Made by a program: the position numbers and the translations under genes
The notes under the pieces: model-generated
The model's input: only the letters and a program-made list of their open reading frames with translations
The model's database searches: none
Told to the model about the DNA's origin: nothing
Part shown: positions 1 to 12,786 of the stretch, one piece after another
Layout: every line of letters begins with the position of its first letter
Position numbering within the stretch: the stretch's first letter is position 1
Source of the DNA: Tretioscincus oriximinensis
Lineage: Eukaryota; Chordata; Lepidosauria; Squamata; Gymnophthalmidae
Reading direction: 5' to 3'
DNA: 64,000 bases
Assembly (NCBI GenBank): GCA_022410635.1
Contig: JAJVDF010000016.1
Location: forward strand, 1,026,462 to 1,090,461

Positions 1-1296
1 TGTCACCATGATGAATGAGGAGGGCATGATCATCACTGGGATTACAGTAGCAGCAAAGGCTACTTTGAAATTTGAGAGTTTTAAAAATTTCTGAATTGTA
101 TTTTTTGTTTTAATTGATAGACACTCCATATTTTTCATAGTTACACCCTGGATTTTTAGTGCAGAGTAAAGATGAAATGTTTAAATGAAATATTTTACAT
201 TAATTCCAATTTCTCAAATGAGCAAAAAGCAAGTTGAAGAAATTAAAAGGCTTATTCTTAGGACCCCCCACCCCACTGACATTTTACAGCGCAGCCGAGG
301 CACCGTGTCCTTTCCTCACATATATTTGCTTAAAGCACGGTGGCAGCAACCTATTCAAAAGGAGCCCTCCATCGCCATGCCAGCATGATGCAAATCGCGC
401 ATGTAGGCTCCTTCATTGACTACTAGATCAAAATCTCGTGCGATTTTTGCGGTGAGGTCTAGATCCAGCAGTATGGCAGGCCTCTTCAGCATCTCCGCAG
501 GGAACTTGGAAGCGCCCCCCGGAGACCCCTGCCGTGGAATGTGCTTTTCCCCACAACAACAAAACATGCAGGGAAAGCGCCTATTCCATGCAACTGGTGC
601 AGATTGCCCGCCATTTTATGGGGCAGGCCGAAGGTGAAGGCACATTGACCGTGCCGGAAAACATAAGTGGGAATATGGCCTTAGTCATCTTACATTGTCT
701 CTGGCAGTTTATGAGTTTGGTTTAAGTTGGTGCCTTTTTGACTGACCTGAGCCCATCTTTTCAGTTCAAATAGACTGAATTCAACTTTGATCCATTCACA
801 CACCTTGCTTGAAACTTCTTCCTGAAGCTAATTTAAATTTGTTGCTGTGTGCTCACACAAATCAGGGCTTCGCTGCCTCAAACTGCTTTTTTGTGCCTGG
901 ATGAAGGTGAGAAATGTGTGTTAGAGCTGGTTTGATTATTTATTCCCTTCTGCTCTTTGGTTTTCAATTGTCACTCGTTAGTTTAGAAGGCAAAAGCTTG
1001 ATACCTTTCCTGCATATTCCCCCCTAAGTTCCCCATTGCTTCCCATAGTCAAGGAGCAGCTCACAATCAGGTTGCCCACTCATCCTCTTGCACCAAGGAA
1101 GGCATCGATGTGGCCTACCCAGCTGCCAGCCCTCCTTCCCGACAATAGAACAGCAATGAGCTGGACATCTGTCCAGCCTAGTTTGCAATGAGTGAAAGCT
1201 GAAGAATCAACGAGCAGCAGGAAATGGACAAGCAAACCAGCTCTGACACATGCACCTTACCTCCAGGGGAGTCAACAGCAGAGAACACCTACCCAT

Positions 1297-1440
1297 AAGA
1301 ACATAAGAAGAGCCATACTGGATCAGGCCACAGCCCATCAAGTCCAGCATTCTGTGTCACACAGAAGCCCACCAGATGCACCTGGGCAGTCCGAACAGAG
1401 CAAAGCAAAATATGCACCTGTTCATGACTCCCTGCAAGCA
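1297..1440 (-). mobile_element. CR1-type LINE 3' end fragment
   Basis: Read on the - strand this is the terminal part of the same CR1 family seen complete at its 3' end at 31815-33136. It has the 'gactccctg...gcatattttgct' block, the 'cagaatgctggacttgatgggc' block and the terminal TTATGTTCTTATG units, which on the + strand appear as 'cataagaacataagaa'. It is about 145 bp and severely 5'-truncated, as usual for CR1. It lies only ~300 bp from another copy in the opposite orientation (1736-2268). It carries no usable coding sequence. Confidence 0.85.
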
Positions 1441-1735
1441 ATGACTGGTACAGATGGAAGGAAATTTAGCCTCCCTGCTGGCAAAGCAATCTCCGTCTGA
1501 ACATCATCTGAATTGTGCAAATGATTCAGGGAAAGCCTGTAATTCTTTGAGCTGTTGAATTTGCGGGGGAGGGCTATGTGTAACAAAAAAGGCTTGGGGT
1601 TGGTTTAATTTTCATGTCAGGCTGTTCAAATCTTTGTTCTTTCAGAAATAAACAATCTGCCATTAATTTGATTTATCTTTTCTTTGGATGTTTAATTAGG
1701 AGGTGCTGCATGTTTGAAAGATTAAGAAAAGTTGC

Positions 1736-2268
1736 AATGTCAGGCTGCAACGTCTGGGCCTCTTCAGCCTTGAAAGGCGACGTCTGAGAGGTGATCTGAT
1801 TGAAATGTACAAAATCATGCATGGGATGGACAGGGTGAATAGAGAAAAAATGTTTTCTCTCTCCCACAACACTAGGACCAGGGGGCACTCCTTAAAACTG
1901 TTGGGTAGAAAAGTGAGAACAGACAAAGGAAAGTATTTTTTCACCCAGAGGGTCATCNGCCTGTGGAATTTACTTCCTGAAGAGGTAGTGGTAGCTAACA
2001 GCTTGGATAGTTTCAAGACAGGACTAGACAGGTTTATGGACACCAAGGGTATAAATGANTACTTAGATGGATGTCTGGATGTTGCCTCCGGGATGGAGCA
2101 ACAGGCAGGACTCCTGAAATACCATTTGCAGGGAGTCATGAACAGGAGCATATTTTGCTTTCCTCTGTTCGGACTGCCCAGGTGCATCTGGTGGNCCTCT
2201 GTGTGACACAGAATGCTGGACTTGATGGGCTGTGGCCTGATCCAGTATGGCTCTTCTTATGTTCTTAC
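1736..2268 (+). mobile_element. CR1-type LINE, 5'-truncated, with RT C-terminal coding remnant
   Basis: The + strand encodes the end of the CR1 ORF2 protein: RLGLFSLERRRL-like, then HNTRTRGHSLKLLGRKV, GLWNLLPEEVV and RFMDTKGIN. The element's 3' UTR follows, ending in 'ctcttcttatgttctta'. Only the C-terminal ~115 residues of the polymerase protein are present, so this is a dead 5'-truncated insertion. Similarity to the copy at 31815-33136 is very high by eye, suggesting a relatively recent family. Two ambiguous bases (n) fall inside it. Confidence 0.88.
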
Positions 2269-3620
2269 CTTATTTTAATGGACAAATTTGCAGACGTTTT
2301 GCTTAAAAGTTGCTAAAGTTTAAAAGCTCCTGGCATGTAGCATGTTAAGATACAATGTGTGTTAGTGACATTCAGGATTTGNAAAATGGCTGGATTTTCT
2401 ATCCTTTTATTCATAAGACAAAAGCCCAGAATCATCCAGATTTGATGGCATTAGTTGCAATACAGGCAAAAGAAAGCATTCTGACACGATAGGCACACTG
2501 CATGCTTTGTTTATTGATTTTTACCTTCATAAAATGCAGCTATGACTTCTAGCTGAGACAGCTTTAAAAGTGAGTTAAACAGATTCAAAGCCTCCAGCAA
2601 CAGCAGCTCAGAATCTCTAGATCCAAAGGCTGTGTGACTCTGAATTCCATCTGGTGACAATTAATACTGTCCCTGCTTTTGGACTATCCTGAGGTTAGTC
2701 ATTCTGGGAAGCTGAATGCTAGACAATATGGATGTACAAGCTCATTCCACACTGGTCTTGGAATTTCAAATTCAAAGCGGTAAAATTAGCATCTAAAGCT
2801 AGTAAATGCAGTCATGGCCTAAAACCACGTGAGGCTGTTAGCATGATGAAGCAATAATAAAGCAATAGCTGGTACTGGCAAGAAAATGGGAGAGTAAAAG
2901 CTAAGGAAACCTCATCTTTTCCAATGAGGCTTTGTTGCCTTTTCAGCTATCCATTATTTTTATACTTTTATACGTGTTTTGTTGTGATCTGTGTCCTGGG
3001 AGCATTTTGTGTAGAGTGAGATACAAATTTGAAGAGAAGAAAGCTCTGGTTTATTCTTTTGTCATTTCAAGGGGAGGGAGACTTTAACTGTTTCTTTTGT
3101 CCCTTCAAACAGGACAAACCTAAAACTCTGGTTGGTTCTTTTATCCCTCCCTTTGAACTATTCTGATGTATGTCTTGATCTTTCCCTGTTGTCTTGCTGA
3201 TTTAAAGACATGTGCCATGTTTAATTGTTGTCTTGAAACATAACCATTTAGTAGATGGGTAGATTATGATCCTGAGGTGATGATTATTCAAAGAATGTAT
3301 GTTATGAAATTAAAACTTTGGTTAAAACTGAAGGAGCATTATTTGCTCCCATGAAAATACTGAGGAGCGATATTTGCTACTATAATTGACCCTGTTATCA
3401 TTTTGAAACTTATTTGTCATTATTTGTGCGTGCGGGAGAAGAGGGTTCAATTGGGAGTTCAGCCTCATGTTCCAACCTTAGGAAGATGCCTGCCTAAACT
3501 GCTTGCTTGTTTGCTTGCCTGAATGATTGATGGGGGAGTTAACCTATCACACCTTATATGCTCCCAACAGCTGGCCGAGCACCCTCTCAGCCCTACTTCT
3601 CAGGCACCTTAGCAGGCACG

Positions 3621-3895
3621 AATGGCTCGGTTGCTAAGGAAACAGTGTCTCATCTAGGAGATTGGATTTCAAAGCCCTGTGTCGGACATGGGAAGGCGTG
3701 AGCACCTTCTACTAGTCTGTAGCTCTAGCCAACCCAGCTATGCAAAAGCAAGAATTGCGAGAAATTGCAACTGACTGCAACTAGATAAGTGGGAACCATC
3801 ACAGCCTGGTGGGGAAGATAGAATGTAAGTCTTTGGGTGAAAAATACCCTTGTAAGATGCTTTGGATGAGAAAAGCGGGGTATAAAAACCCAGTT

Positions 3896-3930
<35 letters not shown>

Positions 3931-3931
3931 G
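3621..3931 (+). mobile_element. tRNA-headed SINE with Bov-B-like tail and (CTA)n end
   Basis: The 5' part carries an A-box-like TGGCTCGGTTGCTAAGG and a degenerate B box (ATTTCAAAGCCC). The body contains 'ccaacccagctatgcaaaagc', 'gaaattgcaactgactgca' and 'gcctggtggggaagatagaat'. The tail reads 'gagaaaagcggggtataaaaaccc' and runs into an uninterrupted trinucleotide repeat at 3895-3930. The same body recurs at 12424-12722, 16465-16668, 47938-48120 (reverse) and 53595-53905 (reverse), so this is a dispersed family. The 3' end resembles the Sauria-SINE/Bov-B LINE tail, which would mean Bov-B mobilisation. That is knowledge of the family rather than something proven here. Confidence 0.8.
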
Positions 3932-6900
3932 GTACCCAATAATTCCATATTTCTTGGCTATTTGTCTTCTGGCTATGAAGGAAAGAGGAGGGAGAAGATG
4001 AGAATGATTCAAATTCTGCCTAATTGCTATTAGTCATATCTGTGTTTTGTGGTCAGTATTACAGACTAGCAAATGGATTAGGAGTATTCTCTCTATGTGC
4101 TAAGTTGTCTATGAGAGATTCCAGTATAACAGCCAGTACAGAATCACTCAAACAGTTATATAGCAAACTAAGTGATGCACATCCAGATGCTTTAAAGATT
4201 GTGGATTATTTCAATTCAAAACCTGATAGTGCAAATTGGGTCATTTCAAGTAATATTAACATTTTTATGGAGTCCCATCCCCCAAAGGGTGGTACAGAAA
4301 CAGCAAACAGTAATTTGTAATAACTCCTGAAACTTTTAAAACATTAGTAACAGATATATCCAGCACATATAATGGTCAAATTAAAAACGTAATATAATTT
4401 AATATCTAGATTATGAGTGCTCAAAGCAAAGGATCATGTCAAACCAGGAGTTGTTTTCACATCAAACAAAGAGTTCCAAAGTGTGATGGACTCAACTGAT
4501 GGGGATGGTGCTGGTTTCTATTTTTAATCAGTTTTTCATTTTTGAATTGGTAATGATGACATAATACTAAAACAAAAAATTAACCCTAATCTGTACCTNT
4601 TTACTTTAATTCATTAAAGAGAAGATTTAAAGATAAGGGGAAATAGACAATGAAAGTTAGTAGTTGTGAGATTTCTCTATTCTGATTTGCTTGCTGTTTT
4701 CATGTGTATAGGGTTCTTTTGAGGATACCTGGAAGTCATGATTAGTAATGGTAGAAACGTGGAAACCTGATTAAGTGCCACCTTATCTTTTTTCCTCTAG
4801 GGTACATTTTCTATGCTCACAAATCTTAAATTTTACCTCATTAAAGCCAGCAAACTGATGATATTTGGAATCCTCCTTCCCACACACACCTTTGTTTGCA
4901 TAATCCCTTCTAGCTTCTTCCATGCTCTGGGCAGTTCTTCATCACTGGAGTACATGAGGGAAGAGGGATTTTAAAAAACAGAAATTTTAAAACTCAACCT
5001 CTTTCTCCTTTCTTTTGTGAGCTAATTGGAGGTAACAGGAGGTCGCATTTACCGTCACCCTCTTGTTGGAGATCCCAACAGGCACTTCTGTCTTAAAGGA
5101 ATGTTAGAAAACTAAAATTTAGGTCAATTAAATGGATAGACAGATTTTTTTCAGAATGTTGTTCCAAAATGAGTCAAGAGAGTCTGTAAAAACCGCTACG
5201 TTGAAATATAGGATATAACGATTCAGAAAATTATTAATATTAATCAACTGAAACTACTTCTACCACCTTAGGAGCAGTTTTGCAAAATAATGCATTTTCA
5301 TACATACACAAGGGCTACTTTCACAAGGGCTACTTCATCAAATCTTGGCCAGTAAAGAACAATTCTGCTTAATGTTAGATTCCTAGGCTTTAACATTTAA
5401 GAAATATTTCCTCCCAAGAAGACCTATAGACAGCTCAATCTTACTTGGCAATGGCAGCCCTCAGGTTTACACCATTCTGGGATTCATTCCACGTTTCCTC
5501 TTTACTATTTCCATCACTGCCCAAAGACAACCTATAATTGCCCGTGACTAATCCTATGCTTCCCCTGAAGTTGCATTTGCAGGGCTTTAAAATATCTGAA
5601 GGCAAATACGCATACCAAGAACATGTCAAGAAACTGCTTTTTTGATGAGAAGTCTGAATATTATTTTTTTCCCTTTTTAGATCCAAGATGAAAATAGAGC
5701 TAGGAAGAGAAAATGGACTTTAAAAATTAATGGATTAACTATTTTTTCCTTTTTGCTGTTGTTAAAAGATAAAAATGAAATGACTTAGAGGAATTACTCT
5801 TATTATTAGAATATTATTTTGACAGTTTTGATATTAGTTCTNCATCTGGAGTTCCCTACTGGAAAATATCTATACTGAACCTTTATTACTATATATATAG
5901 TTAAAAACTAATCACAATTTAGGATATAATATTGTTACTTTACTATTTAAAACAGCATATCTTATTTTAAAAGGAATAAACTATTTTATTTCATGTAAGG
6001 CCTGAATATTTCATAATACTAAATATAACAAGCTATATCTAATTAACATTAAGAAATAGAACACTGCCAGGGCCTTTTTCTGCTAAATTTCTCAGCTAGT
6101 GCTCTGCCATCCACAGATTCAATTTGTGGCCTGTCATAGTTTGCATTGGTTTGCAGATGGAAACCTGTTTGCTAAGGTACATCCCAGAGCAAGGCCTGGT
6201 GCAGAAAGGATGCAACCTTAACTTGATATACCAAACAGCAGCAACAAATATCAATCTTATTACCAAGAAAGTCTTTGTTTGGTGGATTTTTTAAAGCCAT
6301 AAGTTTAGATATCCATAGGGTTACCAGAAAAAAACAGGATAGCAGTGGTGCATCATTAATTAGTATGAAGCTGTTAAATAATCATGCCTTCTCAGGGCTC
6401 TTGAGAAAGTGATAATTCAGCTTGATGACCAGCAAGTGAATTTGAACTGGAGCAGCAAGCTGGCTAAAACACTGCTCTTTTATAGTGAACCCCCAGGCTT
6501 TGGGGCCAATTAGCTATCAACTTACCCCTTGTAGAATGGTTGGGACAATACTTCCGTAACATTCTAACATTTAAATCTTTGTCACCTTAAGATGGAAAGA
6601 AGTTATCAATTTTTACTGCACCTTAGTGTAAGCTTCAGTATCTCCTGGCTGGGATATTATCGCTGATAATGAATGTGTCAAAAAATAAATTTCAACAGGT
6701 GGTGTAGGCATTATAAGCAGCACCTGCTGAAATTGTCTCTCTGACAAACCCATTAAAGATGCAAAACTGCTGCCGCCCTACTTTTTTCTTGTAATCCTAG
6801 ATTTCCCTAGAGATAGGTAAATAAAGGTGGAATTTCGGAAGCAGCAGTTGAATTATATCTGAAAATAAGTAATTTTTAATGTTTGCACTGAATTTACTAC

Positions 6901-7121
6901 TAACTGGTTAAAAATATTTTTAAAATGAGTTGACAACTTATTTGTATGTCACCTTTCCATGATATGCTCAGGGCAGTTTACAAGCACTTAACAACATGTA
7001 GAAAAAATACCGAGATCTGTTCATGATCTACAATCTGCTGATAAGGGCCTTGCTAATTCTACTCCCTATAGTATTTAAGGGATAGAGATCTGTAGGAAGT
7101 CCTTCTCAAAAATAGTCTCAA

Positions 7122-7183
7122 GAAGTATAGACTCATTTAGAAGGGACCTCCAGGGTCATTATGTCCAACTCCCTGCTCAATGC
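7122..7183 (-). mobile_element. Old CR1/L3-type LINE 3' end fragment
   Basis: The + strand reads 'aagggacctccagggtcatt' followed by 'gtccaactccctgctcaatgca'. This is the reverse complement of the widespread amniote CR1 3' segment (TGCATTGAGCAGGG...GGTCCCTTC). Only about 60 bp can be recognised, and it is diverged, so an old fragment is likely. The same class occurs at 16669-16860 and 50515-50652. Confidence 0.65.
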
Positions 7184-8858
7184 ACAGTGTCAAGTATCTT
7201 CATTATACAGTATATATTCAGACTTATAGTAAAGGTCCTTAGCTTGGCATGTAGCTGAGAAAAAATTAAGTCCTTTCCATGCAAGCATTGTTACTGTTTT
7301 AGATCGCCTACTTTATTTGTATTTATGAAGATTTTATTGTGCTCAAGGTTACAACTGGTGGTGTGTGTGTATGAAGTGAATTGCCCTCAGTGACAAGCTT
7401 AGCAGGAGGGGCACCAAAATGGCTGTTGCACATTTCAATCTATGGCAGAGGGTCACCCGAGTGACCGAGCATCTAGTTGCATCCCTGTTCACACTGAGAC
7501 CTTTTGGTAAAAGGTGTGATAGAAATATAAATTATATGAATAAAACAAACAAATTAATGTTGGCAAGATGGGTGTTTATTGTTGCAAAAATGGAAACAAT
7601 ATTTTCATTTAGTATATTTTGCTTNTGTTATTTTCATGGTAAATCATGACAGAATCTTTTTTTCCTACTTCAGTGTAAGCTGTGAAGTCAAAGTCAGTAT
7701 CTCATTGTTGTGCACGACTAGGAAGTATTCTTGTATTTGCATTCATTAGCAGGAGGTAGTTCCTCCATAGGGGTCCCCCGTCTTGTTTTTACAGGGCTTT
7801 TGGCAGTGTTTCTGAGATGCGTGAATTTTTATGATCTGTTGCATGTTTTTCATGCAATTTCCTTCCCTGTAACAGTATCGGTTTTCCAGGCGCAGAGGAA
7901 TACTGACGAAAACCCAGGAGCCTGCATTAGCATAAAATGTCCCAGTTCTGTCAGTTTGATTAATTTGTCTCTTTGTCTCCACTCTATATGATAAGTGCTA
8001 TTAATGGCTGCAACACTTCATATGTCAAAGTCTTTCTTCCTAATGACTTGAAAATGTGGTTTATTTCCCCCCTTTTTGTATTATTTTCCTCATTTTGCAT
8101 TCCACTCAAGTGTAGATTTATGCTGCGCTCTTTCATTATCTTACTGGTTGCAGCACTCGAGTGATTACATATGGTGTTGGGCTATGCGTAAAGATGTGAT
8201 CCCGTGGGTAGCAGCTGCTGATGCAAGCTGAAAATAGATCCTGCGTATGCTCAGCACTTTTCCCAAAGGTCTTTTATTTATTAGTAACAGTCTTCATGCA
8301 GGACAGCTTGGATCCTCATTTAGCAAGATGACTTTTTGCCTTTCAGAGCCATGTGGTGACTTTGCTCTATTTACTCAACTGCTGTGTAATTTTTTTCTTT
8401 CTTTCAAGTCCTGCTTTGTAGCTAACCAATGACTTCACCTAGCACAAATTGTAATATAAACCTGATTTATAGTGAAGTCAAGAAATGACAGGCTCCATTT
8501 GAAGTAATGGAACCAGGCAGACGTAAGGTTTTAAATTAAATAATCTTATTTATTAGACAGCATTTGAACATGGAACACTGATTTAAAATGAATTCCTTTT
8601 TTTCTCTTTCTCTCCAGTGACTTCTTATGCTCAGCACCATTTATCCATTTTTGCTTTATTAGAGGAGTATTTTTGTGTTCAGAATTCATTCAGTTAGGGT
8701 TGTTGTATCTCAAAAATGGTTCAAGCACACTTAGCAAAGATTAAAAAGAGGCTAATACAAAATTGCAATATTTGGAGCTTTAATGGGGGGAAAAAGTGAA
8801 AATAAAGCCTTTAAATATAAATTATTTAAGAGACAATTAAATGGAAGAAATCAGGAGA

Positions 8859-9147
8859 TACTGTGTTTCCCTGAAAATATGACAGTGTCTTATATTAATT
8901 TTTGCTCCCAAAGATGAGCTACGTCTTATTTTCAGGGGACGTCTTATTTTTCCATGTAGAAGAATTCACATTTATTGTTGAACAAAAAAATGAATAGTAT
9001 TGCAGTTTCCAGCCACCAGGGGTTGCTCATCACAAACAAAACTTTGCTACATCTTACCTTTGAGGGGCGCCTTATATTTAGCAAGTTAGCAAAACCTGTA
9101 CTATGTCTTATTTTCAGCAGTCATCTTATTTGTGGGGAAACAGGATA
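8859..9147. mobile_element. Short DNA transposon (MITE-like) with GTTTCCC termini
   Basis: The left end reads CTGTGTTTCCCTGAAAATA and the right end, reverse-complemented, reads CCTGTTTCCCC followed by further 'aaataaga' blocks. The ends are therefore imperfect terminal inverted repeats around ~285 bp of non-coding DNA, with TA next to each end. Internally, blocks such as 'gtcttattttcaggggacgtcttatttt' repeat the terminal theme. I recognise this as a common dispersed non-autonomous element of amniote genomes but cannot name its superfamily with certainty. Confidence 0.6.
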
Positions 9148-11743
9148 TGATCAAAGAATCCTCATTTGGGGACAGCTTGTTTTGGGATAGTCCCAAGGCC
9201 TTTCCCAAAATCACATGAGTTTCAGAGCTTGTTTCAAAAGCTCCAACAGCTAGGAAAGAAGGAATCTGAAGCTAGCCAGATGTTTATGATTCCTATTGCC
9301 CTGAGTTGTAGCCAGCATAGCAATACTGTTGCCAAGACTTCCTGAAGGACACAAGGGCTGCATCCAGACTAAGTTAAAATTCAAATTTAGGCCACAGTAA
9401 CCTTCAATTGGCCAGTAGCTTTTTCATTTCTTCACTGTAACAGTAAATTACACAGCAGTAAGTCAGATTTTAATATTTGCTGTTCAAAGGACTCCAGTTG
9501 TGAAGTTTTTCTGACGTTTCCATTTTGCTGCTGTGAGGGCGAGAAATCCCTCCCTATTTTACCAAGAATCAACCAATCAGAGTGGGTTCTCTTGGAGAAA
9601 AGAAACCAAGCAGCAGGCAGTGAAAGCCTTTCTCTCATTGCCTGTTTCCCACCAAACATGTCAGCAGAGAAGTTAGGTTGCAAAGAGAGGTGTGTAAATG
9701 AAGAAACTCATATGAAAGGAAAGTTCACTTTTTTCCTTTGTTTTAAATTTGGATTTTAGCCACTGTCAAATGCTCCAAGTTTGCTGGCATACTGAAAGCA
9801 ACATTTTACAACAGAATTTTTAGGGATACAATGAAGAGAAACATAATAAATAGGGTCCAAGTCCAGAGCATACCTTTTACTTTGTACTACTAGCTGTCTT
9901 TTGTGGTGCATGTTAGCATGCAGAAGAGACAGATTTTGTATAGTCAATTCTTGTTTAATGTTGATGAGGCCATATGGTATTGTGCAAGTACTTGTCACTT
10001 GCTAAAAAAACTGGGATTATGAGAATCTTGGAGGCCAAATCAACAGGTTTAACTCAGTGGTACTTCAGAGACAAATTTCAGTCAATTTGCAAGGGGAAGC
10101 CGAATTTGCAAGCATAATTCAGCAGAGTTTCAGAAGCTAAAGCACATTATCGAAAGTTTTCAAGGTTATATTAAGTGAAGTCATCTTTTATCAATCTTTG
10201 GACATGTCTTCACTGAGCCTGATTCGGGGTTATATCTCAGTACAGAGCTTGGCCATCCACATGCCAGTGTAGACTAACATGTAGATGGCAGGCTCCTATT
10301 CCAAGATATATCTCAGAATAAGGCTCCGAAGGGATGGTCATATTCATGCTCATATTCAAAGCATTCTTATATAAGGGACCAGTGTACTTTTCCTTGTCAG
10401 GTGATATTGATGTAGATAACCATAGTTCTGCCTTGTCTTTGGTCTTCTCAAAGTTTTCTTGTTTCAAGTTTGGTCAAATTCTTCTATAGGAAGTTATAGT
10501 GTGAGCCTTAAGTTCCATGCTTCTTTATGTGATAATAGATTCCCTTCCTATATTTTTTGTCCATATGCATGTTTACTTCTATAACCAAACAATAGCATAG
10601 TATGAGGAGGCACAGGCATAAAATGAATGCACCTGATCTCAGTAACACACAAGAAGAAGAAAGCAGTGGAAACCTGAGTGGAGACCTTCTAGCTAGCTAG
10701 CCACCCCTTCTTGTGCCCAGCCATGGAGGNCAGCAAGATGGGAAGCAGGTATGATGGGAGGCGAAGATACTAATGCTACCTTCCTTTTCCCTAGACACTG
10801 ACAAACCTGCTTTGCCACTACATGTCTTCTGTTAATTAGGACATGGTGTCATTAATGCAAAACAATCATTTTAATAGGTGCGCCTGACATTAAAAAAGAT
10901 AAACCAATTGTCATTAAAATTATATTCTGATGTTTTAGCTCTACGACATTTTTCAGTTCCAGTCACATGGGTGAACATTGTGGCTTAGTTTAATTTATCT
11001 TTTAAAACTGAAAATATAAGTTTAATAGCCATGTGATTTGTGAACCAAAGCCCAAAACCCATAGATTTTTAACAGTCCTGTCAAAATTCAGAAGTATCAA
11101 CTCGAGGAAGCTTGAGCAGACTTTGCAAACAGAAAGTGTCACATTGTGAATTAATATGGCAAACTACTCATTAAAAATTATCTTTAAATTAGCCAATGTT
11201 GGAAGCTTTATAAGAATGAACTGAATTATGTTAGAAAATATTAGAGATGAAGAAATTTATTCAGCAAAAGGAAAGTTTGGATTTGTATGTATTTGCTTGG
11301 ATGCTTCTTTTATGGAAGTGACAATACAGTAAAGAACAATTACCTGACAAAACAGTGTTGTTTCATCATCCTCTGTTGCTTTCTGCATTCTTTTCTTCTA
11401 TGCGTGTTAGACAGAAGAAGAAAAAACTTTAATTTCAGTAGCAGAGTGACCATTATGTTAAAAATTGTCTGCATTTCCTCAAGCATTTTACAAGAAAGAG
11501 AAGCAATCTTATTTTTAGCGGGTATCAGTAGACAAGAAATAGCTAACAAGATTTCAGTTGCAGAAAAAAGGGGAGGAAACGGAAAGAAAGTGGGTGTATT
11601 GTATATATACTGTGCTGAATTTTAATTAGTATTAAATTGACAAGATATCCACCATCCTACAATGGATTTGTGCTCATTTTCTATCATATGTGCATTTCTT
11701 ACTGTATTGCCTGTTCTGCTGAACCAAAGTGCATTTGAACTAT

Positions 11744-11815
11744 ACTGCTCAAAACAAAGGAACACTAAGTGTTACACTGTTTTGTTAAAGTGTTCCCTTA
11801 ATTGTTTTGAGCAGT
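11744..11815. mobile_element. 72-bp palindromic Tc1/mariner-like miniature element
   Basis: The left arm is ACTGCTCAAAACAAAGGAAC and the right arm, reverse-complemented, is ACTGCTCAAAACAATTAAGG, separated by a short centre. The ACTGCTCAAAA terminus resembles ends of Tc1/mariner-type elements found in many fish and other vertebrates. There is no clear TA duplication at the right side, so the ends may be eroded. It has no coding capacity. Confidence 0.5.
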
Positions 11816-12423
11816 TCAGTTGGTTTTATATATATTGAAGCAAATAAAATTTATAACATTATAAGTGTGTTTACTGAAGCCAAGATATTGTTAATTACTA
11901 AAGCTGAAATGATTCAGTGTGCATAAGTAACAATGGTTTTTAATATGGAGGGACATGAATGAACCATCAGAATGTGGTATCTAATTCATTATTTAATTAG
12001 ATATTATAGAACTAAATGTCATAAGCATGGCCAGTGTGACATCAAATAACAATTGTTGGGATACATAGATTGCTTTCTTTCACATTTGATTTTTAATCCA
12101 GTTTCGGTACACTCCCAGAGTGAGAGTCACATCAACAAAGTGATAAGCTATTTTTTAGCACTACATAACTGAGAAAGGCCACAGTTTTTTGAAAGTGTAG
12201 AAAGAAAATGACAAATGTTTGCTATTGTGTTTTCTTTCTCTGAAGATGAAATGTGGAGATAAACACAGGAGCTTTTTAGTTAGCAATCTAAATCTAACCA
12301 AGTAGCAAGTGTTACTATTTGTGCCTAATAACCGTGCAATAAGACAACATCGCTTAATACACAGACATGGATATGCTTTCAGAGATCCTGCAAAATAGTA
12401 ATTGGCCAAACTAGAGATACAAA

Positions 12424-12722
12424 TGGCTTGGTCAGCTAAGTGCCATTCTTTCATCTGAGAGATCGGGTTTCAAGGCCCTGTGTCNGACATGGAGAGGTGT
12501 GAGCGCCTTCTACTAGCAGCCAGCTCTAGCCAACCCAGCTATTCGAAAGCATGAATTGCAAGAAATTGCAACTGACTGCAAGTAGATACATGGGAACCAC
12601 CATAGCCTGGTGGGGAAGATAGAATGGAAGCCTTCGGGCAAAAATATATCCTTGTAAGCCGCTTTGAGTCCCTTTGAAAGGTGAGAAAAGCGGGGTATAA
12701 GAACCAAGTTCTTCTTCTTCTT
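12424..12722 (+). mobile_element. tRNA-headed SINE with (TTC)n tail
   Basis: This is the same family as 3621-3931. It starts with an A-box-like TGGCTTGGTCAGCTAAG and a B-box-like GGGTTTCAAGGCCC. The body has 'ccaacccagctattcgaaagc' and 'gcctggtggggaagatagaat'. The tail 'ccttgtaagccgctttgag' and 'gagaaaagcggggtataaga' ends in TTCTTC repeats. The full tail makes this the best + strand copy in the window. Confidence 0.82.
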
Positions 12723-12723
12723 C

Positions 12724-12786
12724 TGAAGACACCTTGTGTACCTTTGGGCAAGAAAAGCAGAATAAAAACCCGGTTCTTCTTCTTCT
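12724..12786 (+). mobile_element. Second, head-less copy of the SINE tail
   Basis: Directly after the (TTC)n end of the SINE there is another tail-like stretch: 'ccttgtgtacctttgggcaa', then 'gaaaagcagaataaaaaccc' and a second run of TTCTTC. It lacks the tRNA head and body. It is either a tail duplication or a separately truncated insertion into the (TTC)n tract. Confidence 0.6.

Noticed and set aside
11287..11625. A 112-codon frame in the first intron
   Set aside because: Low-complexity and hydrophobic, with no homology known to me. It is probably chance.
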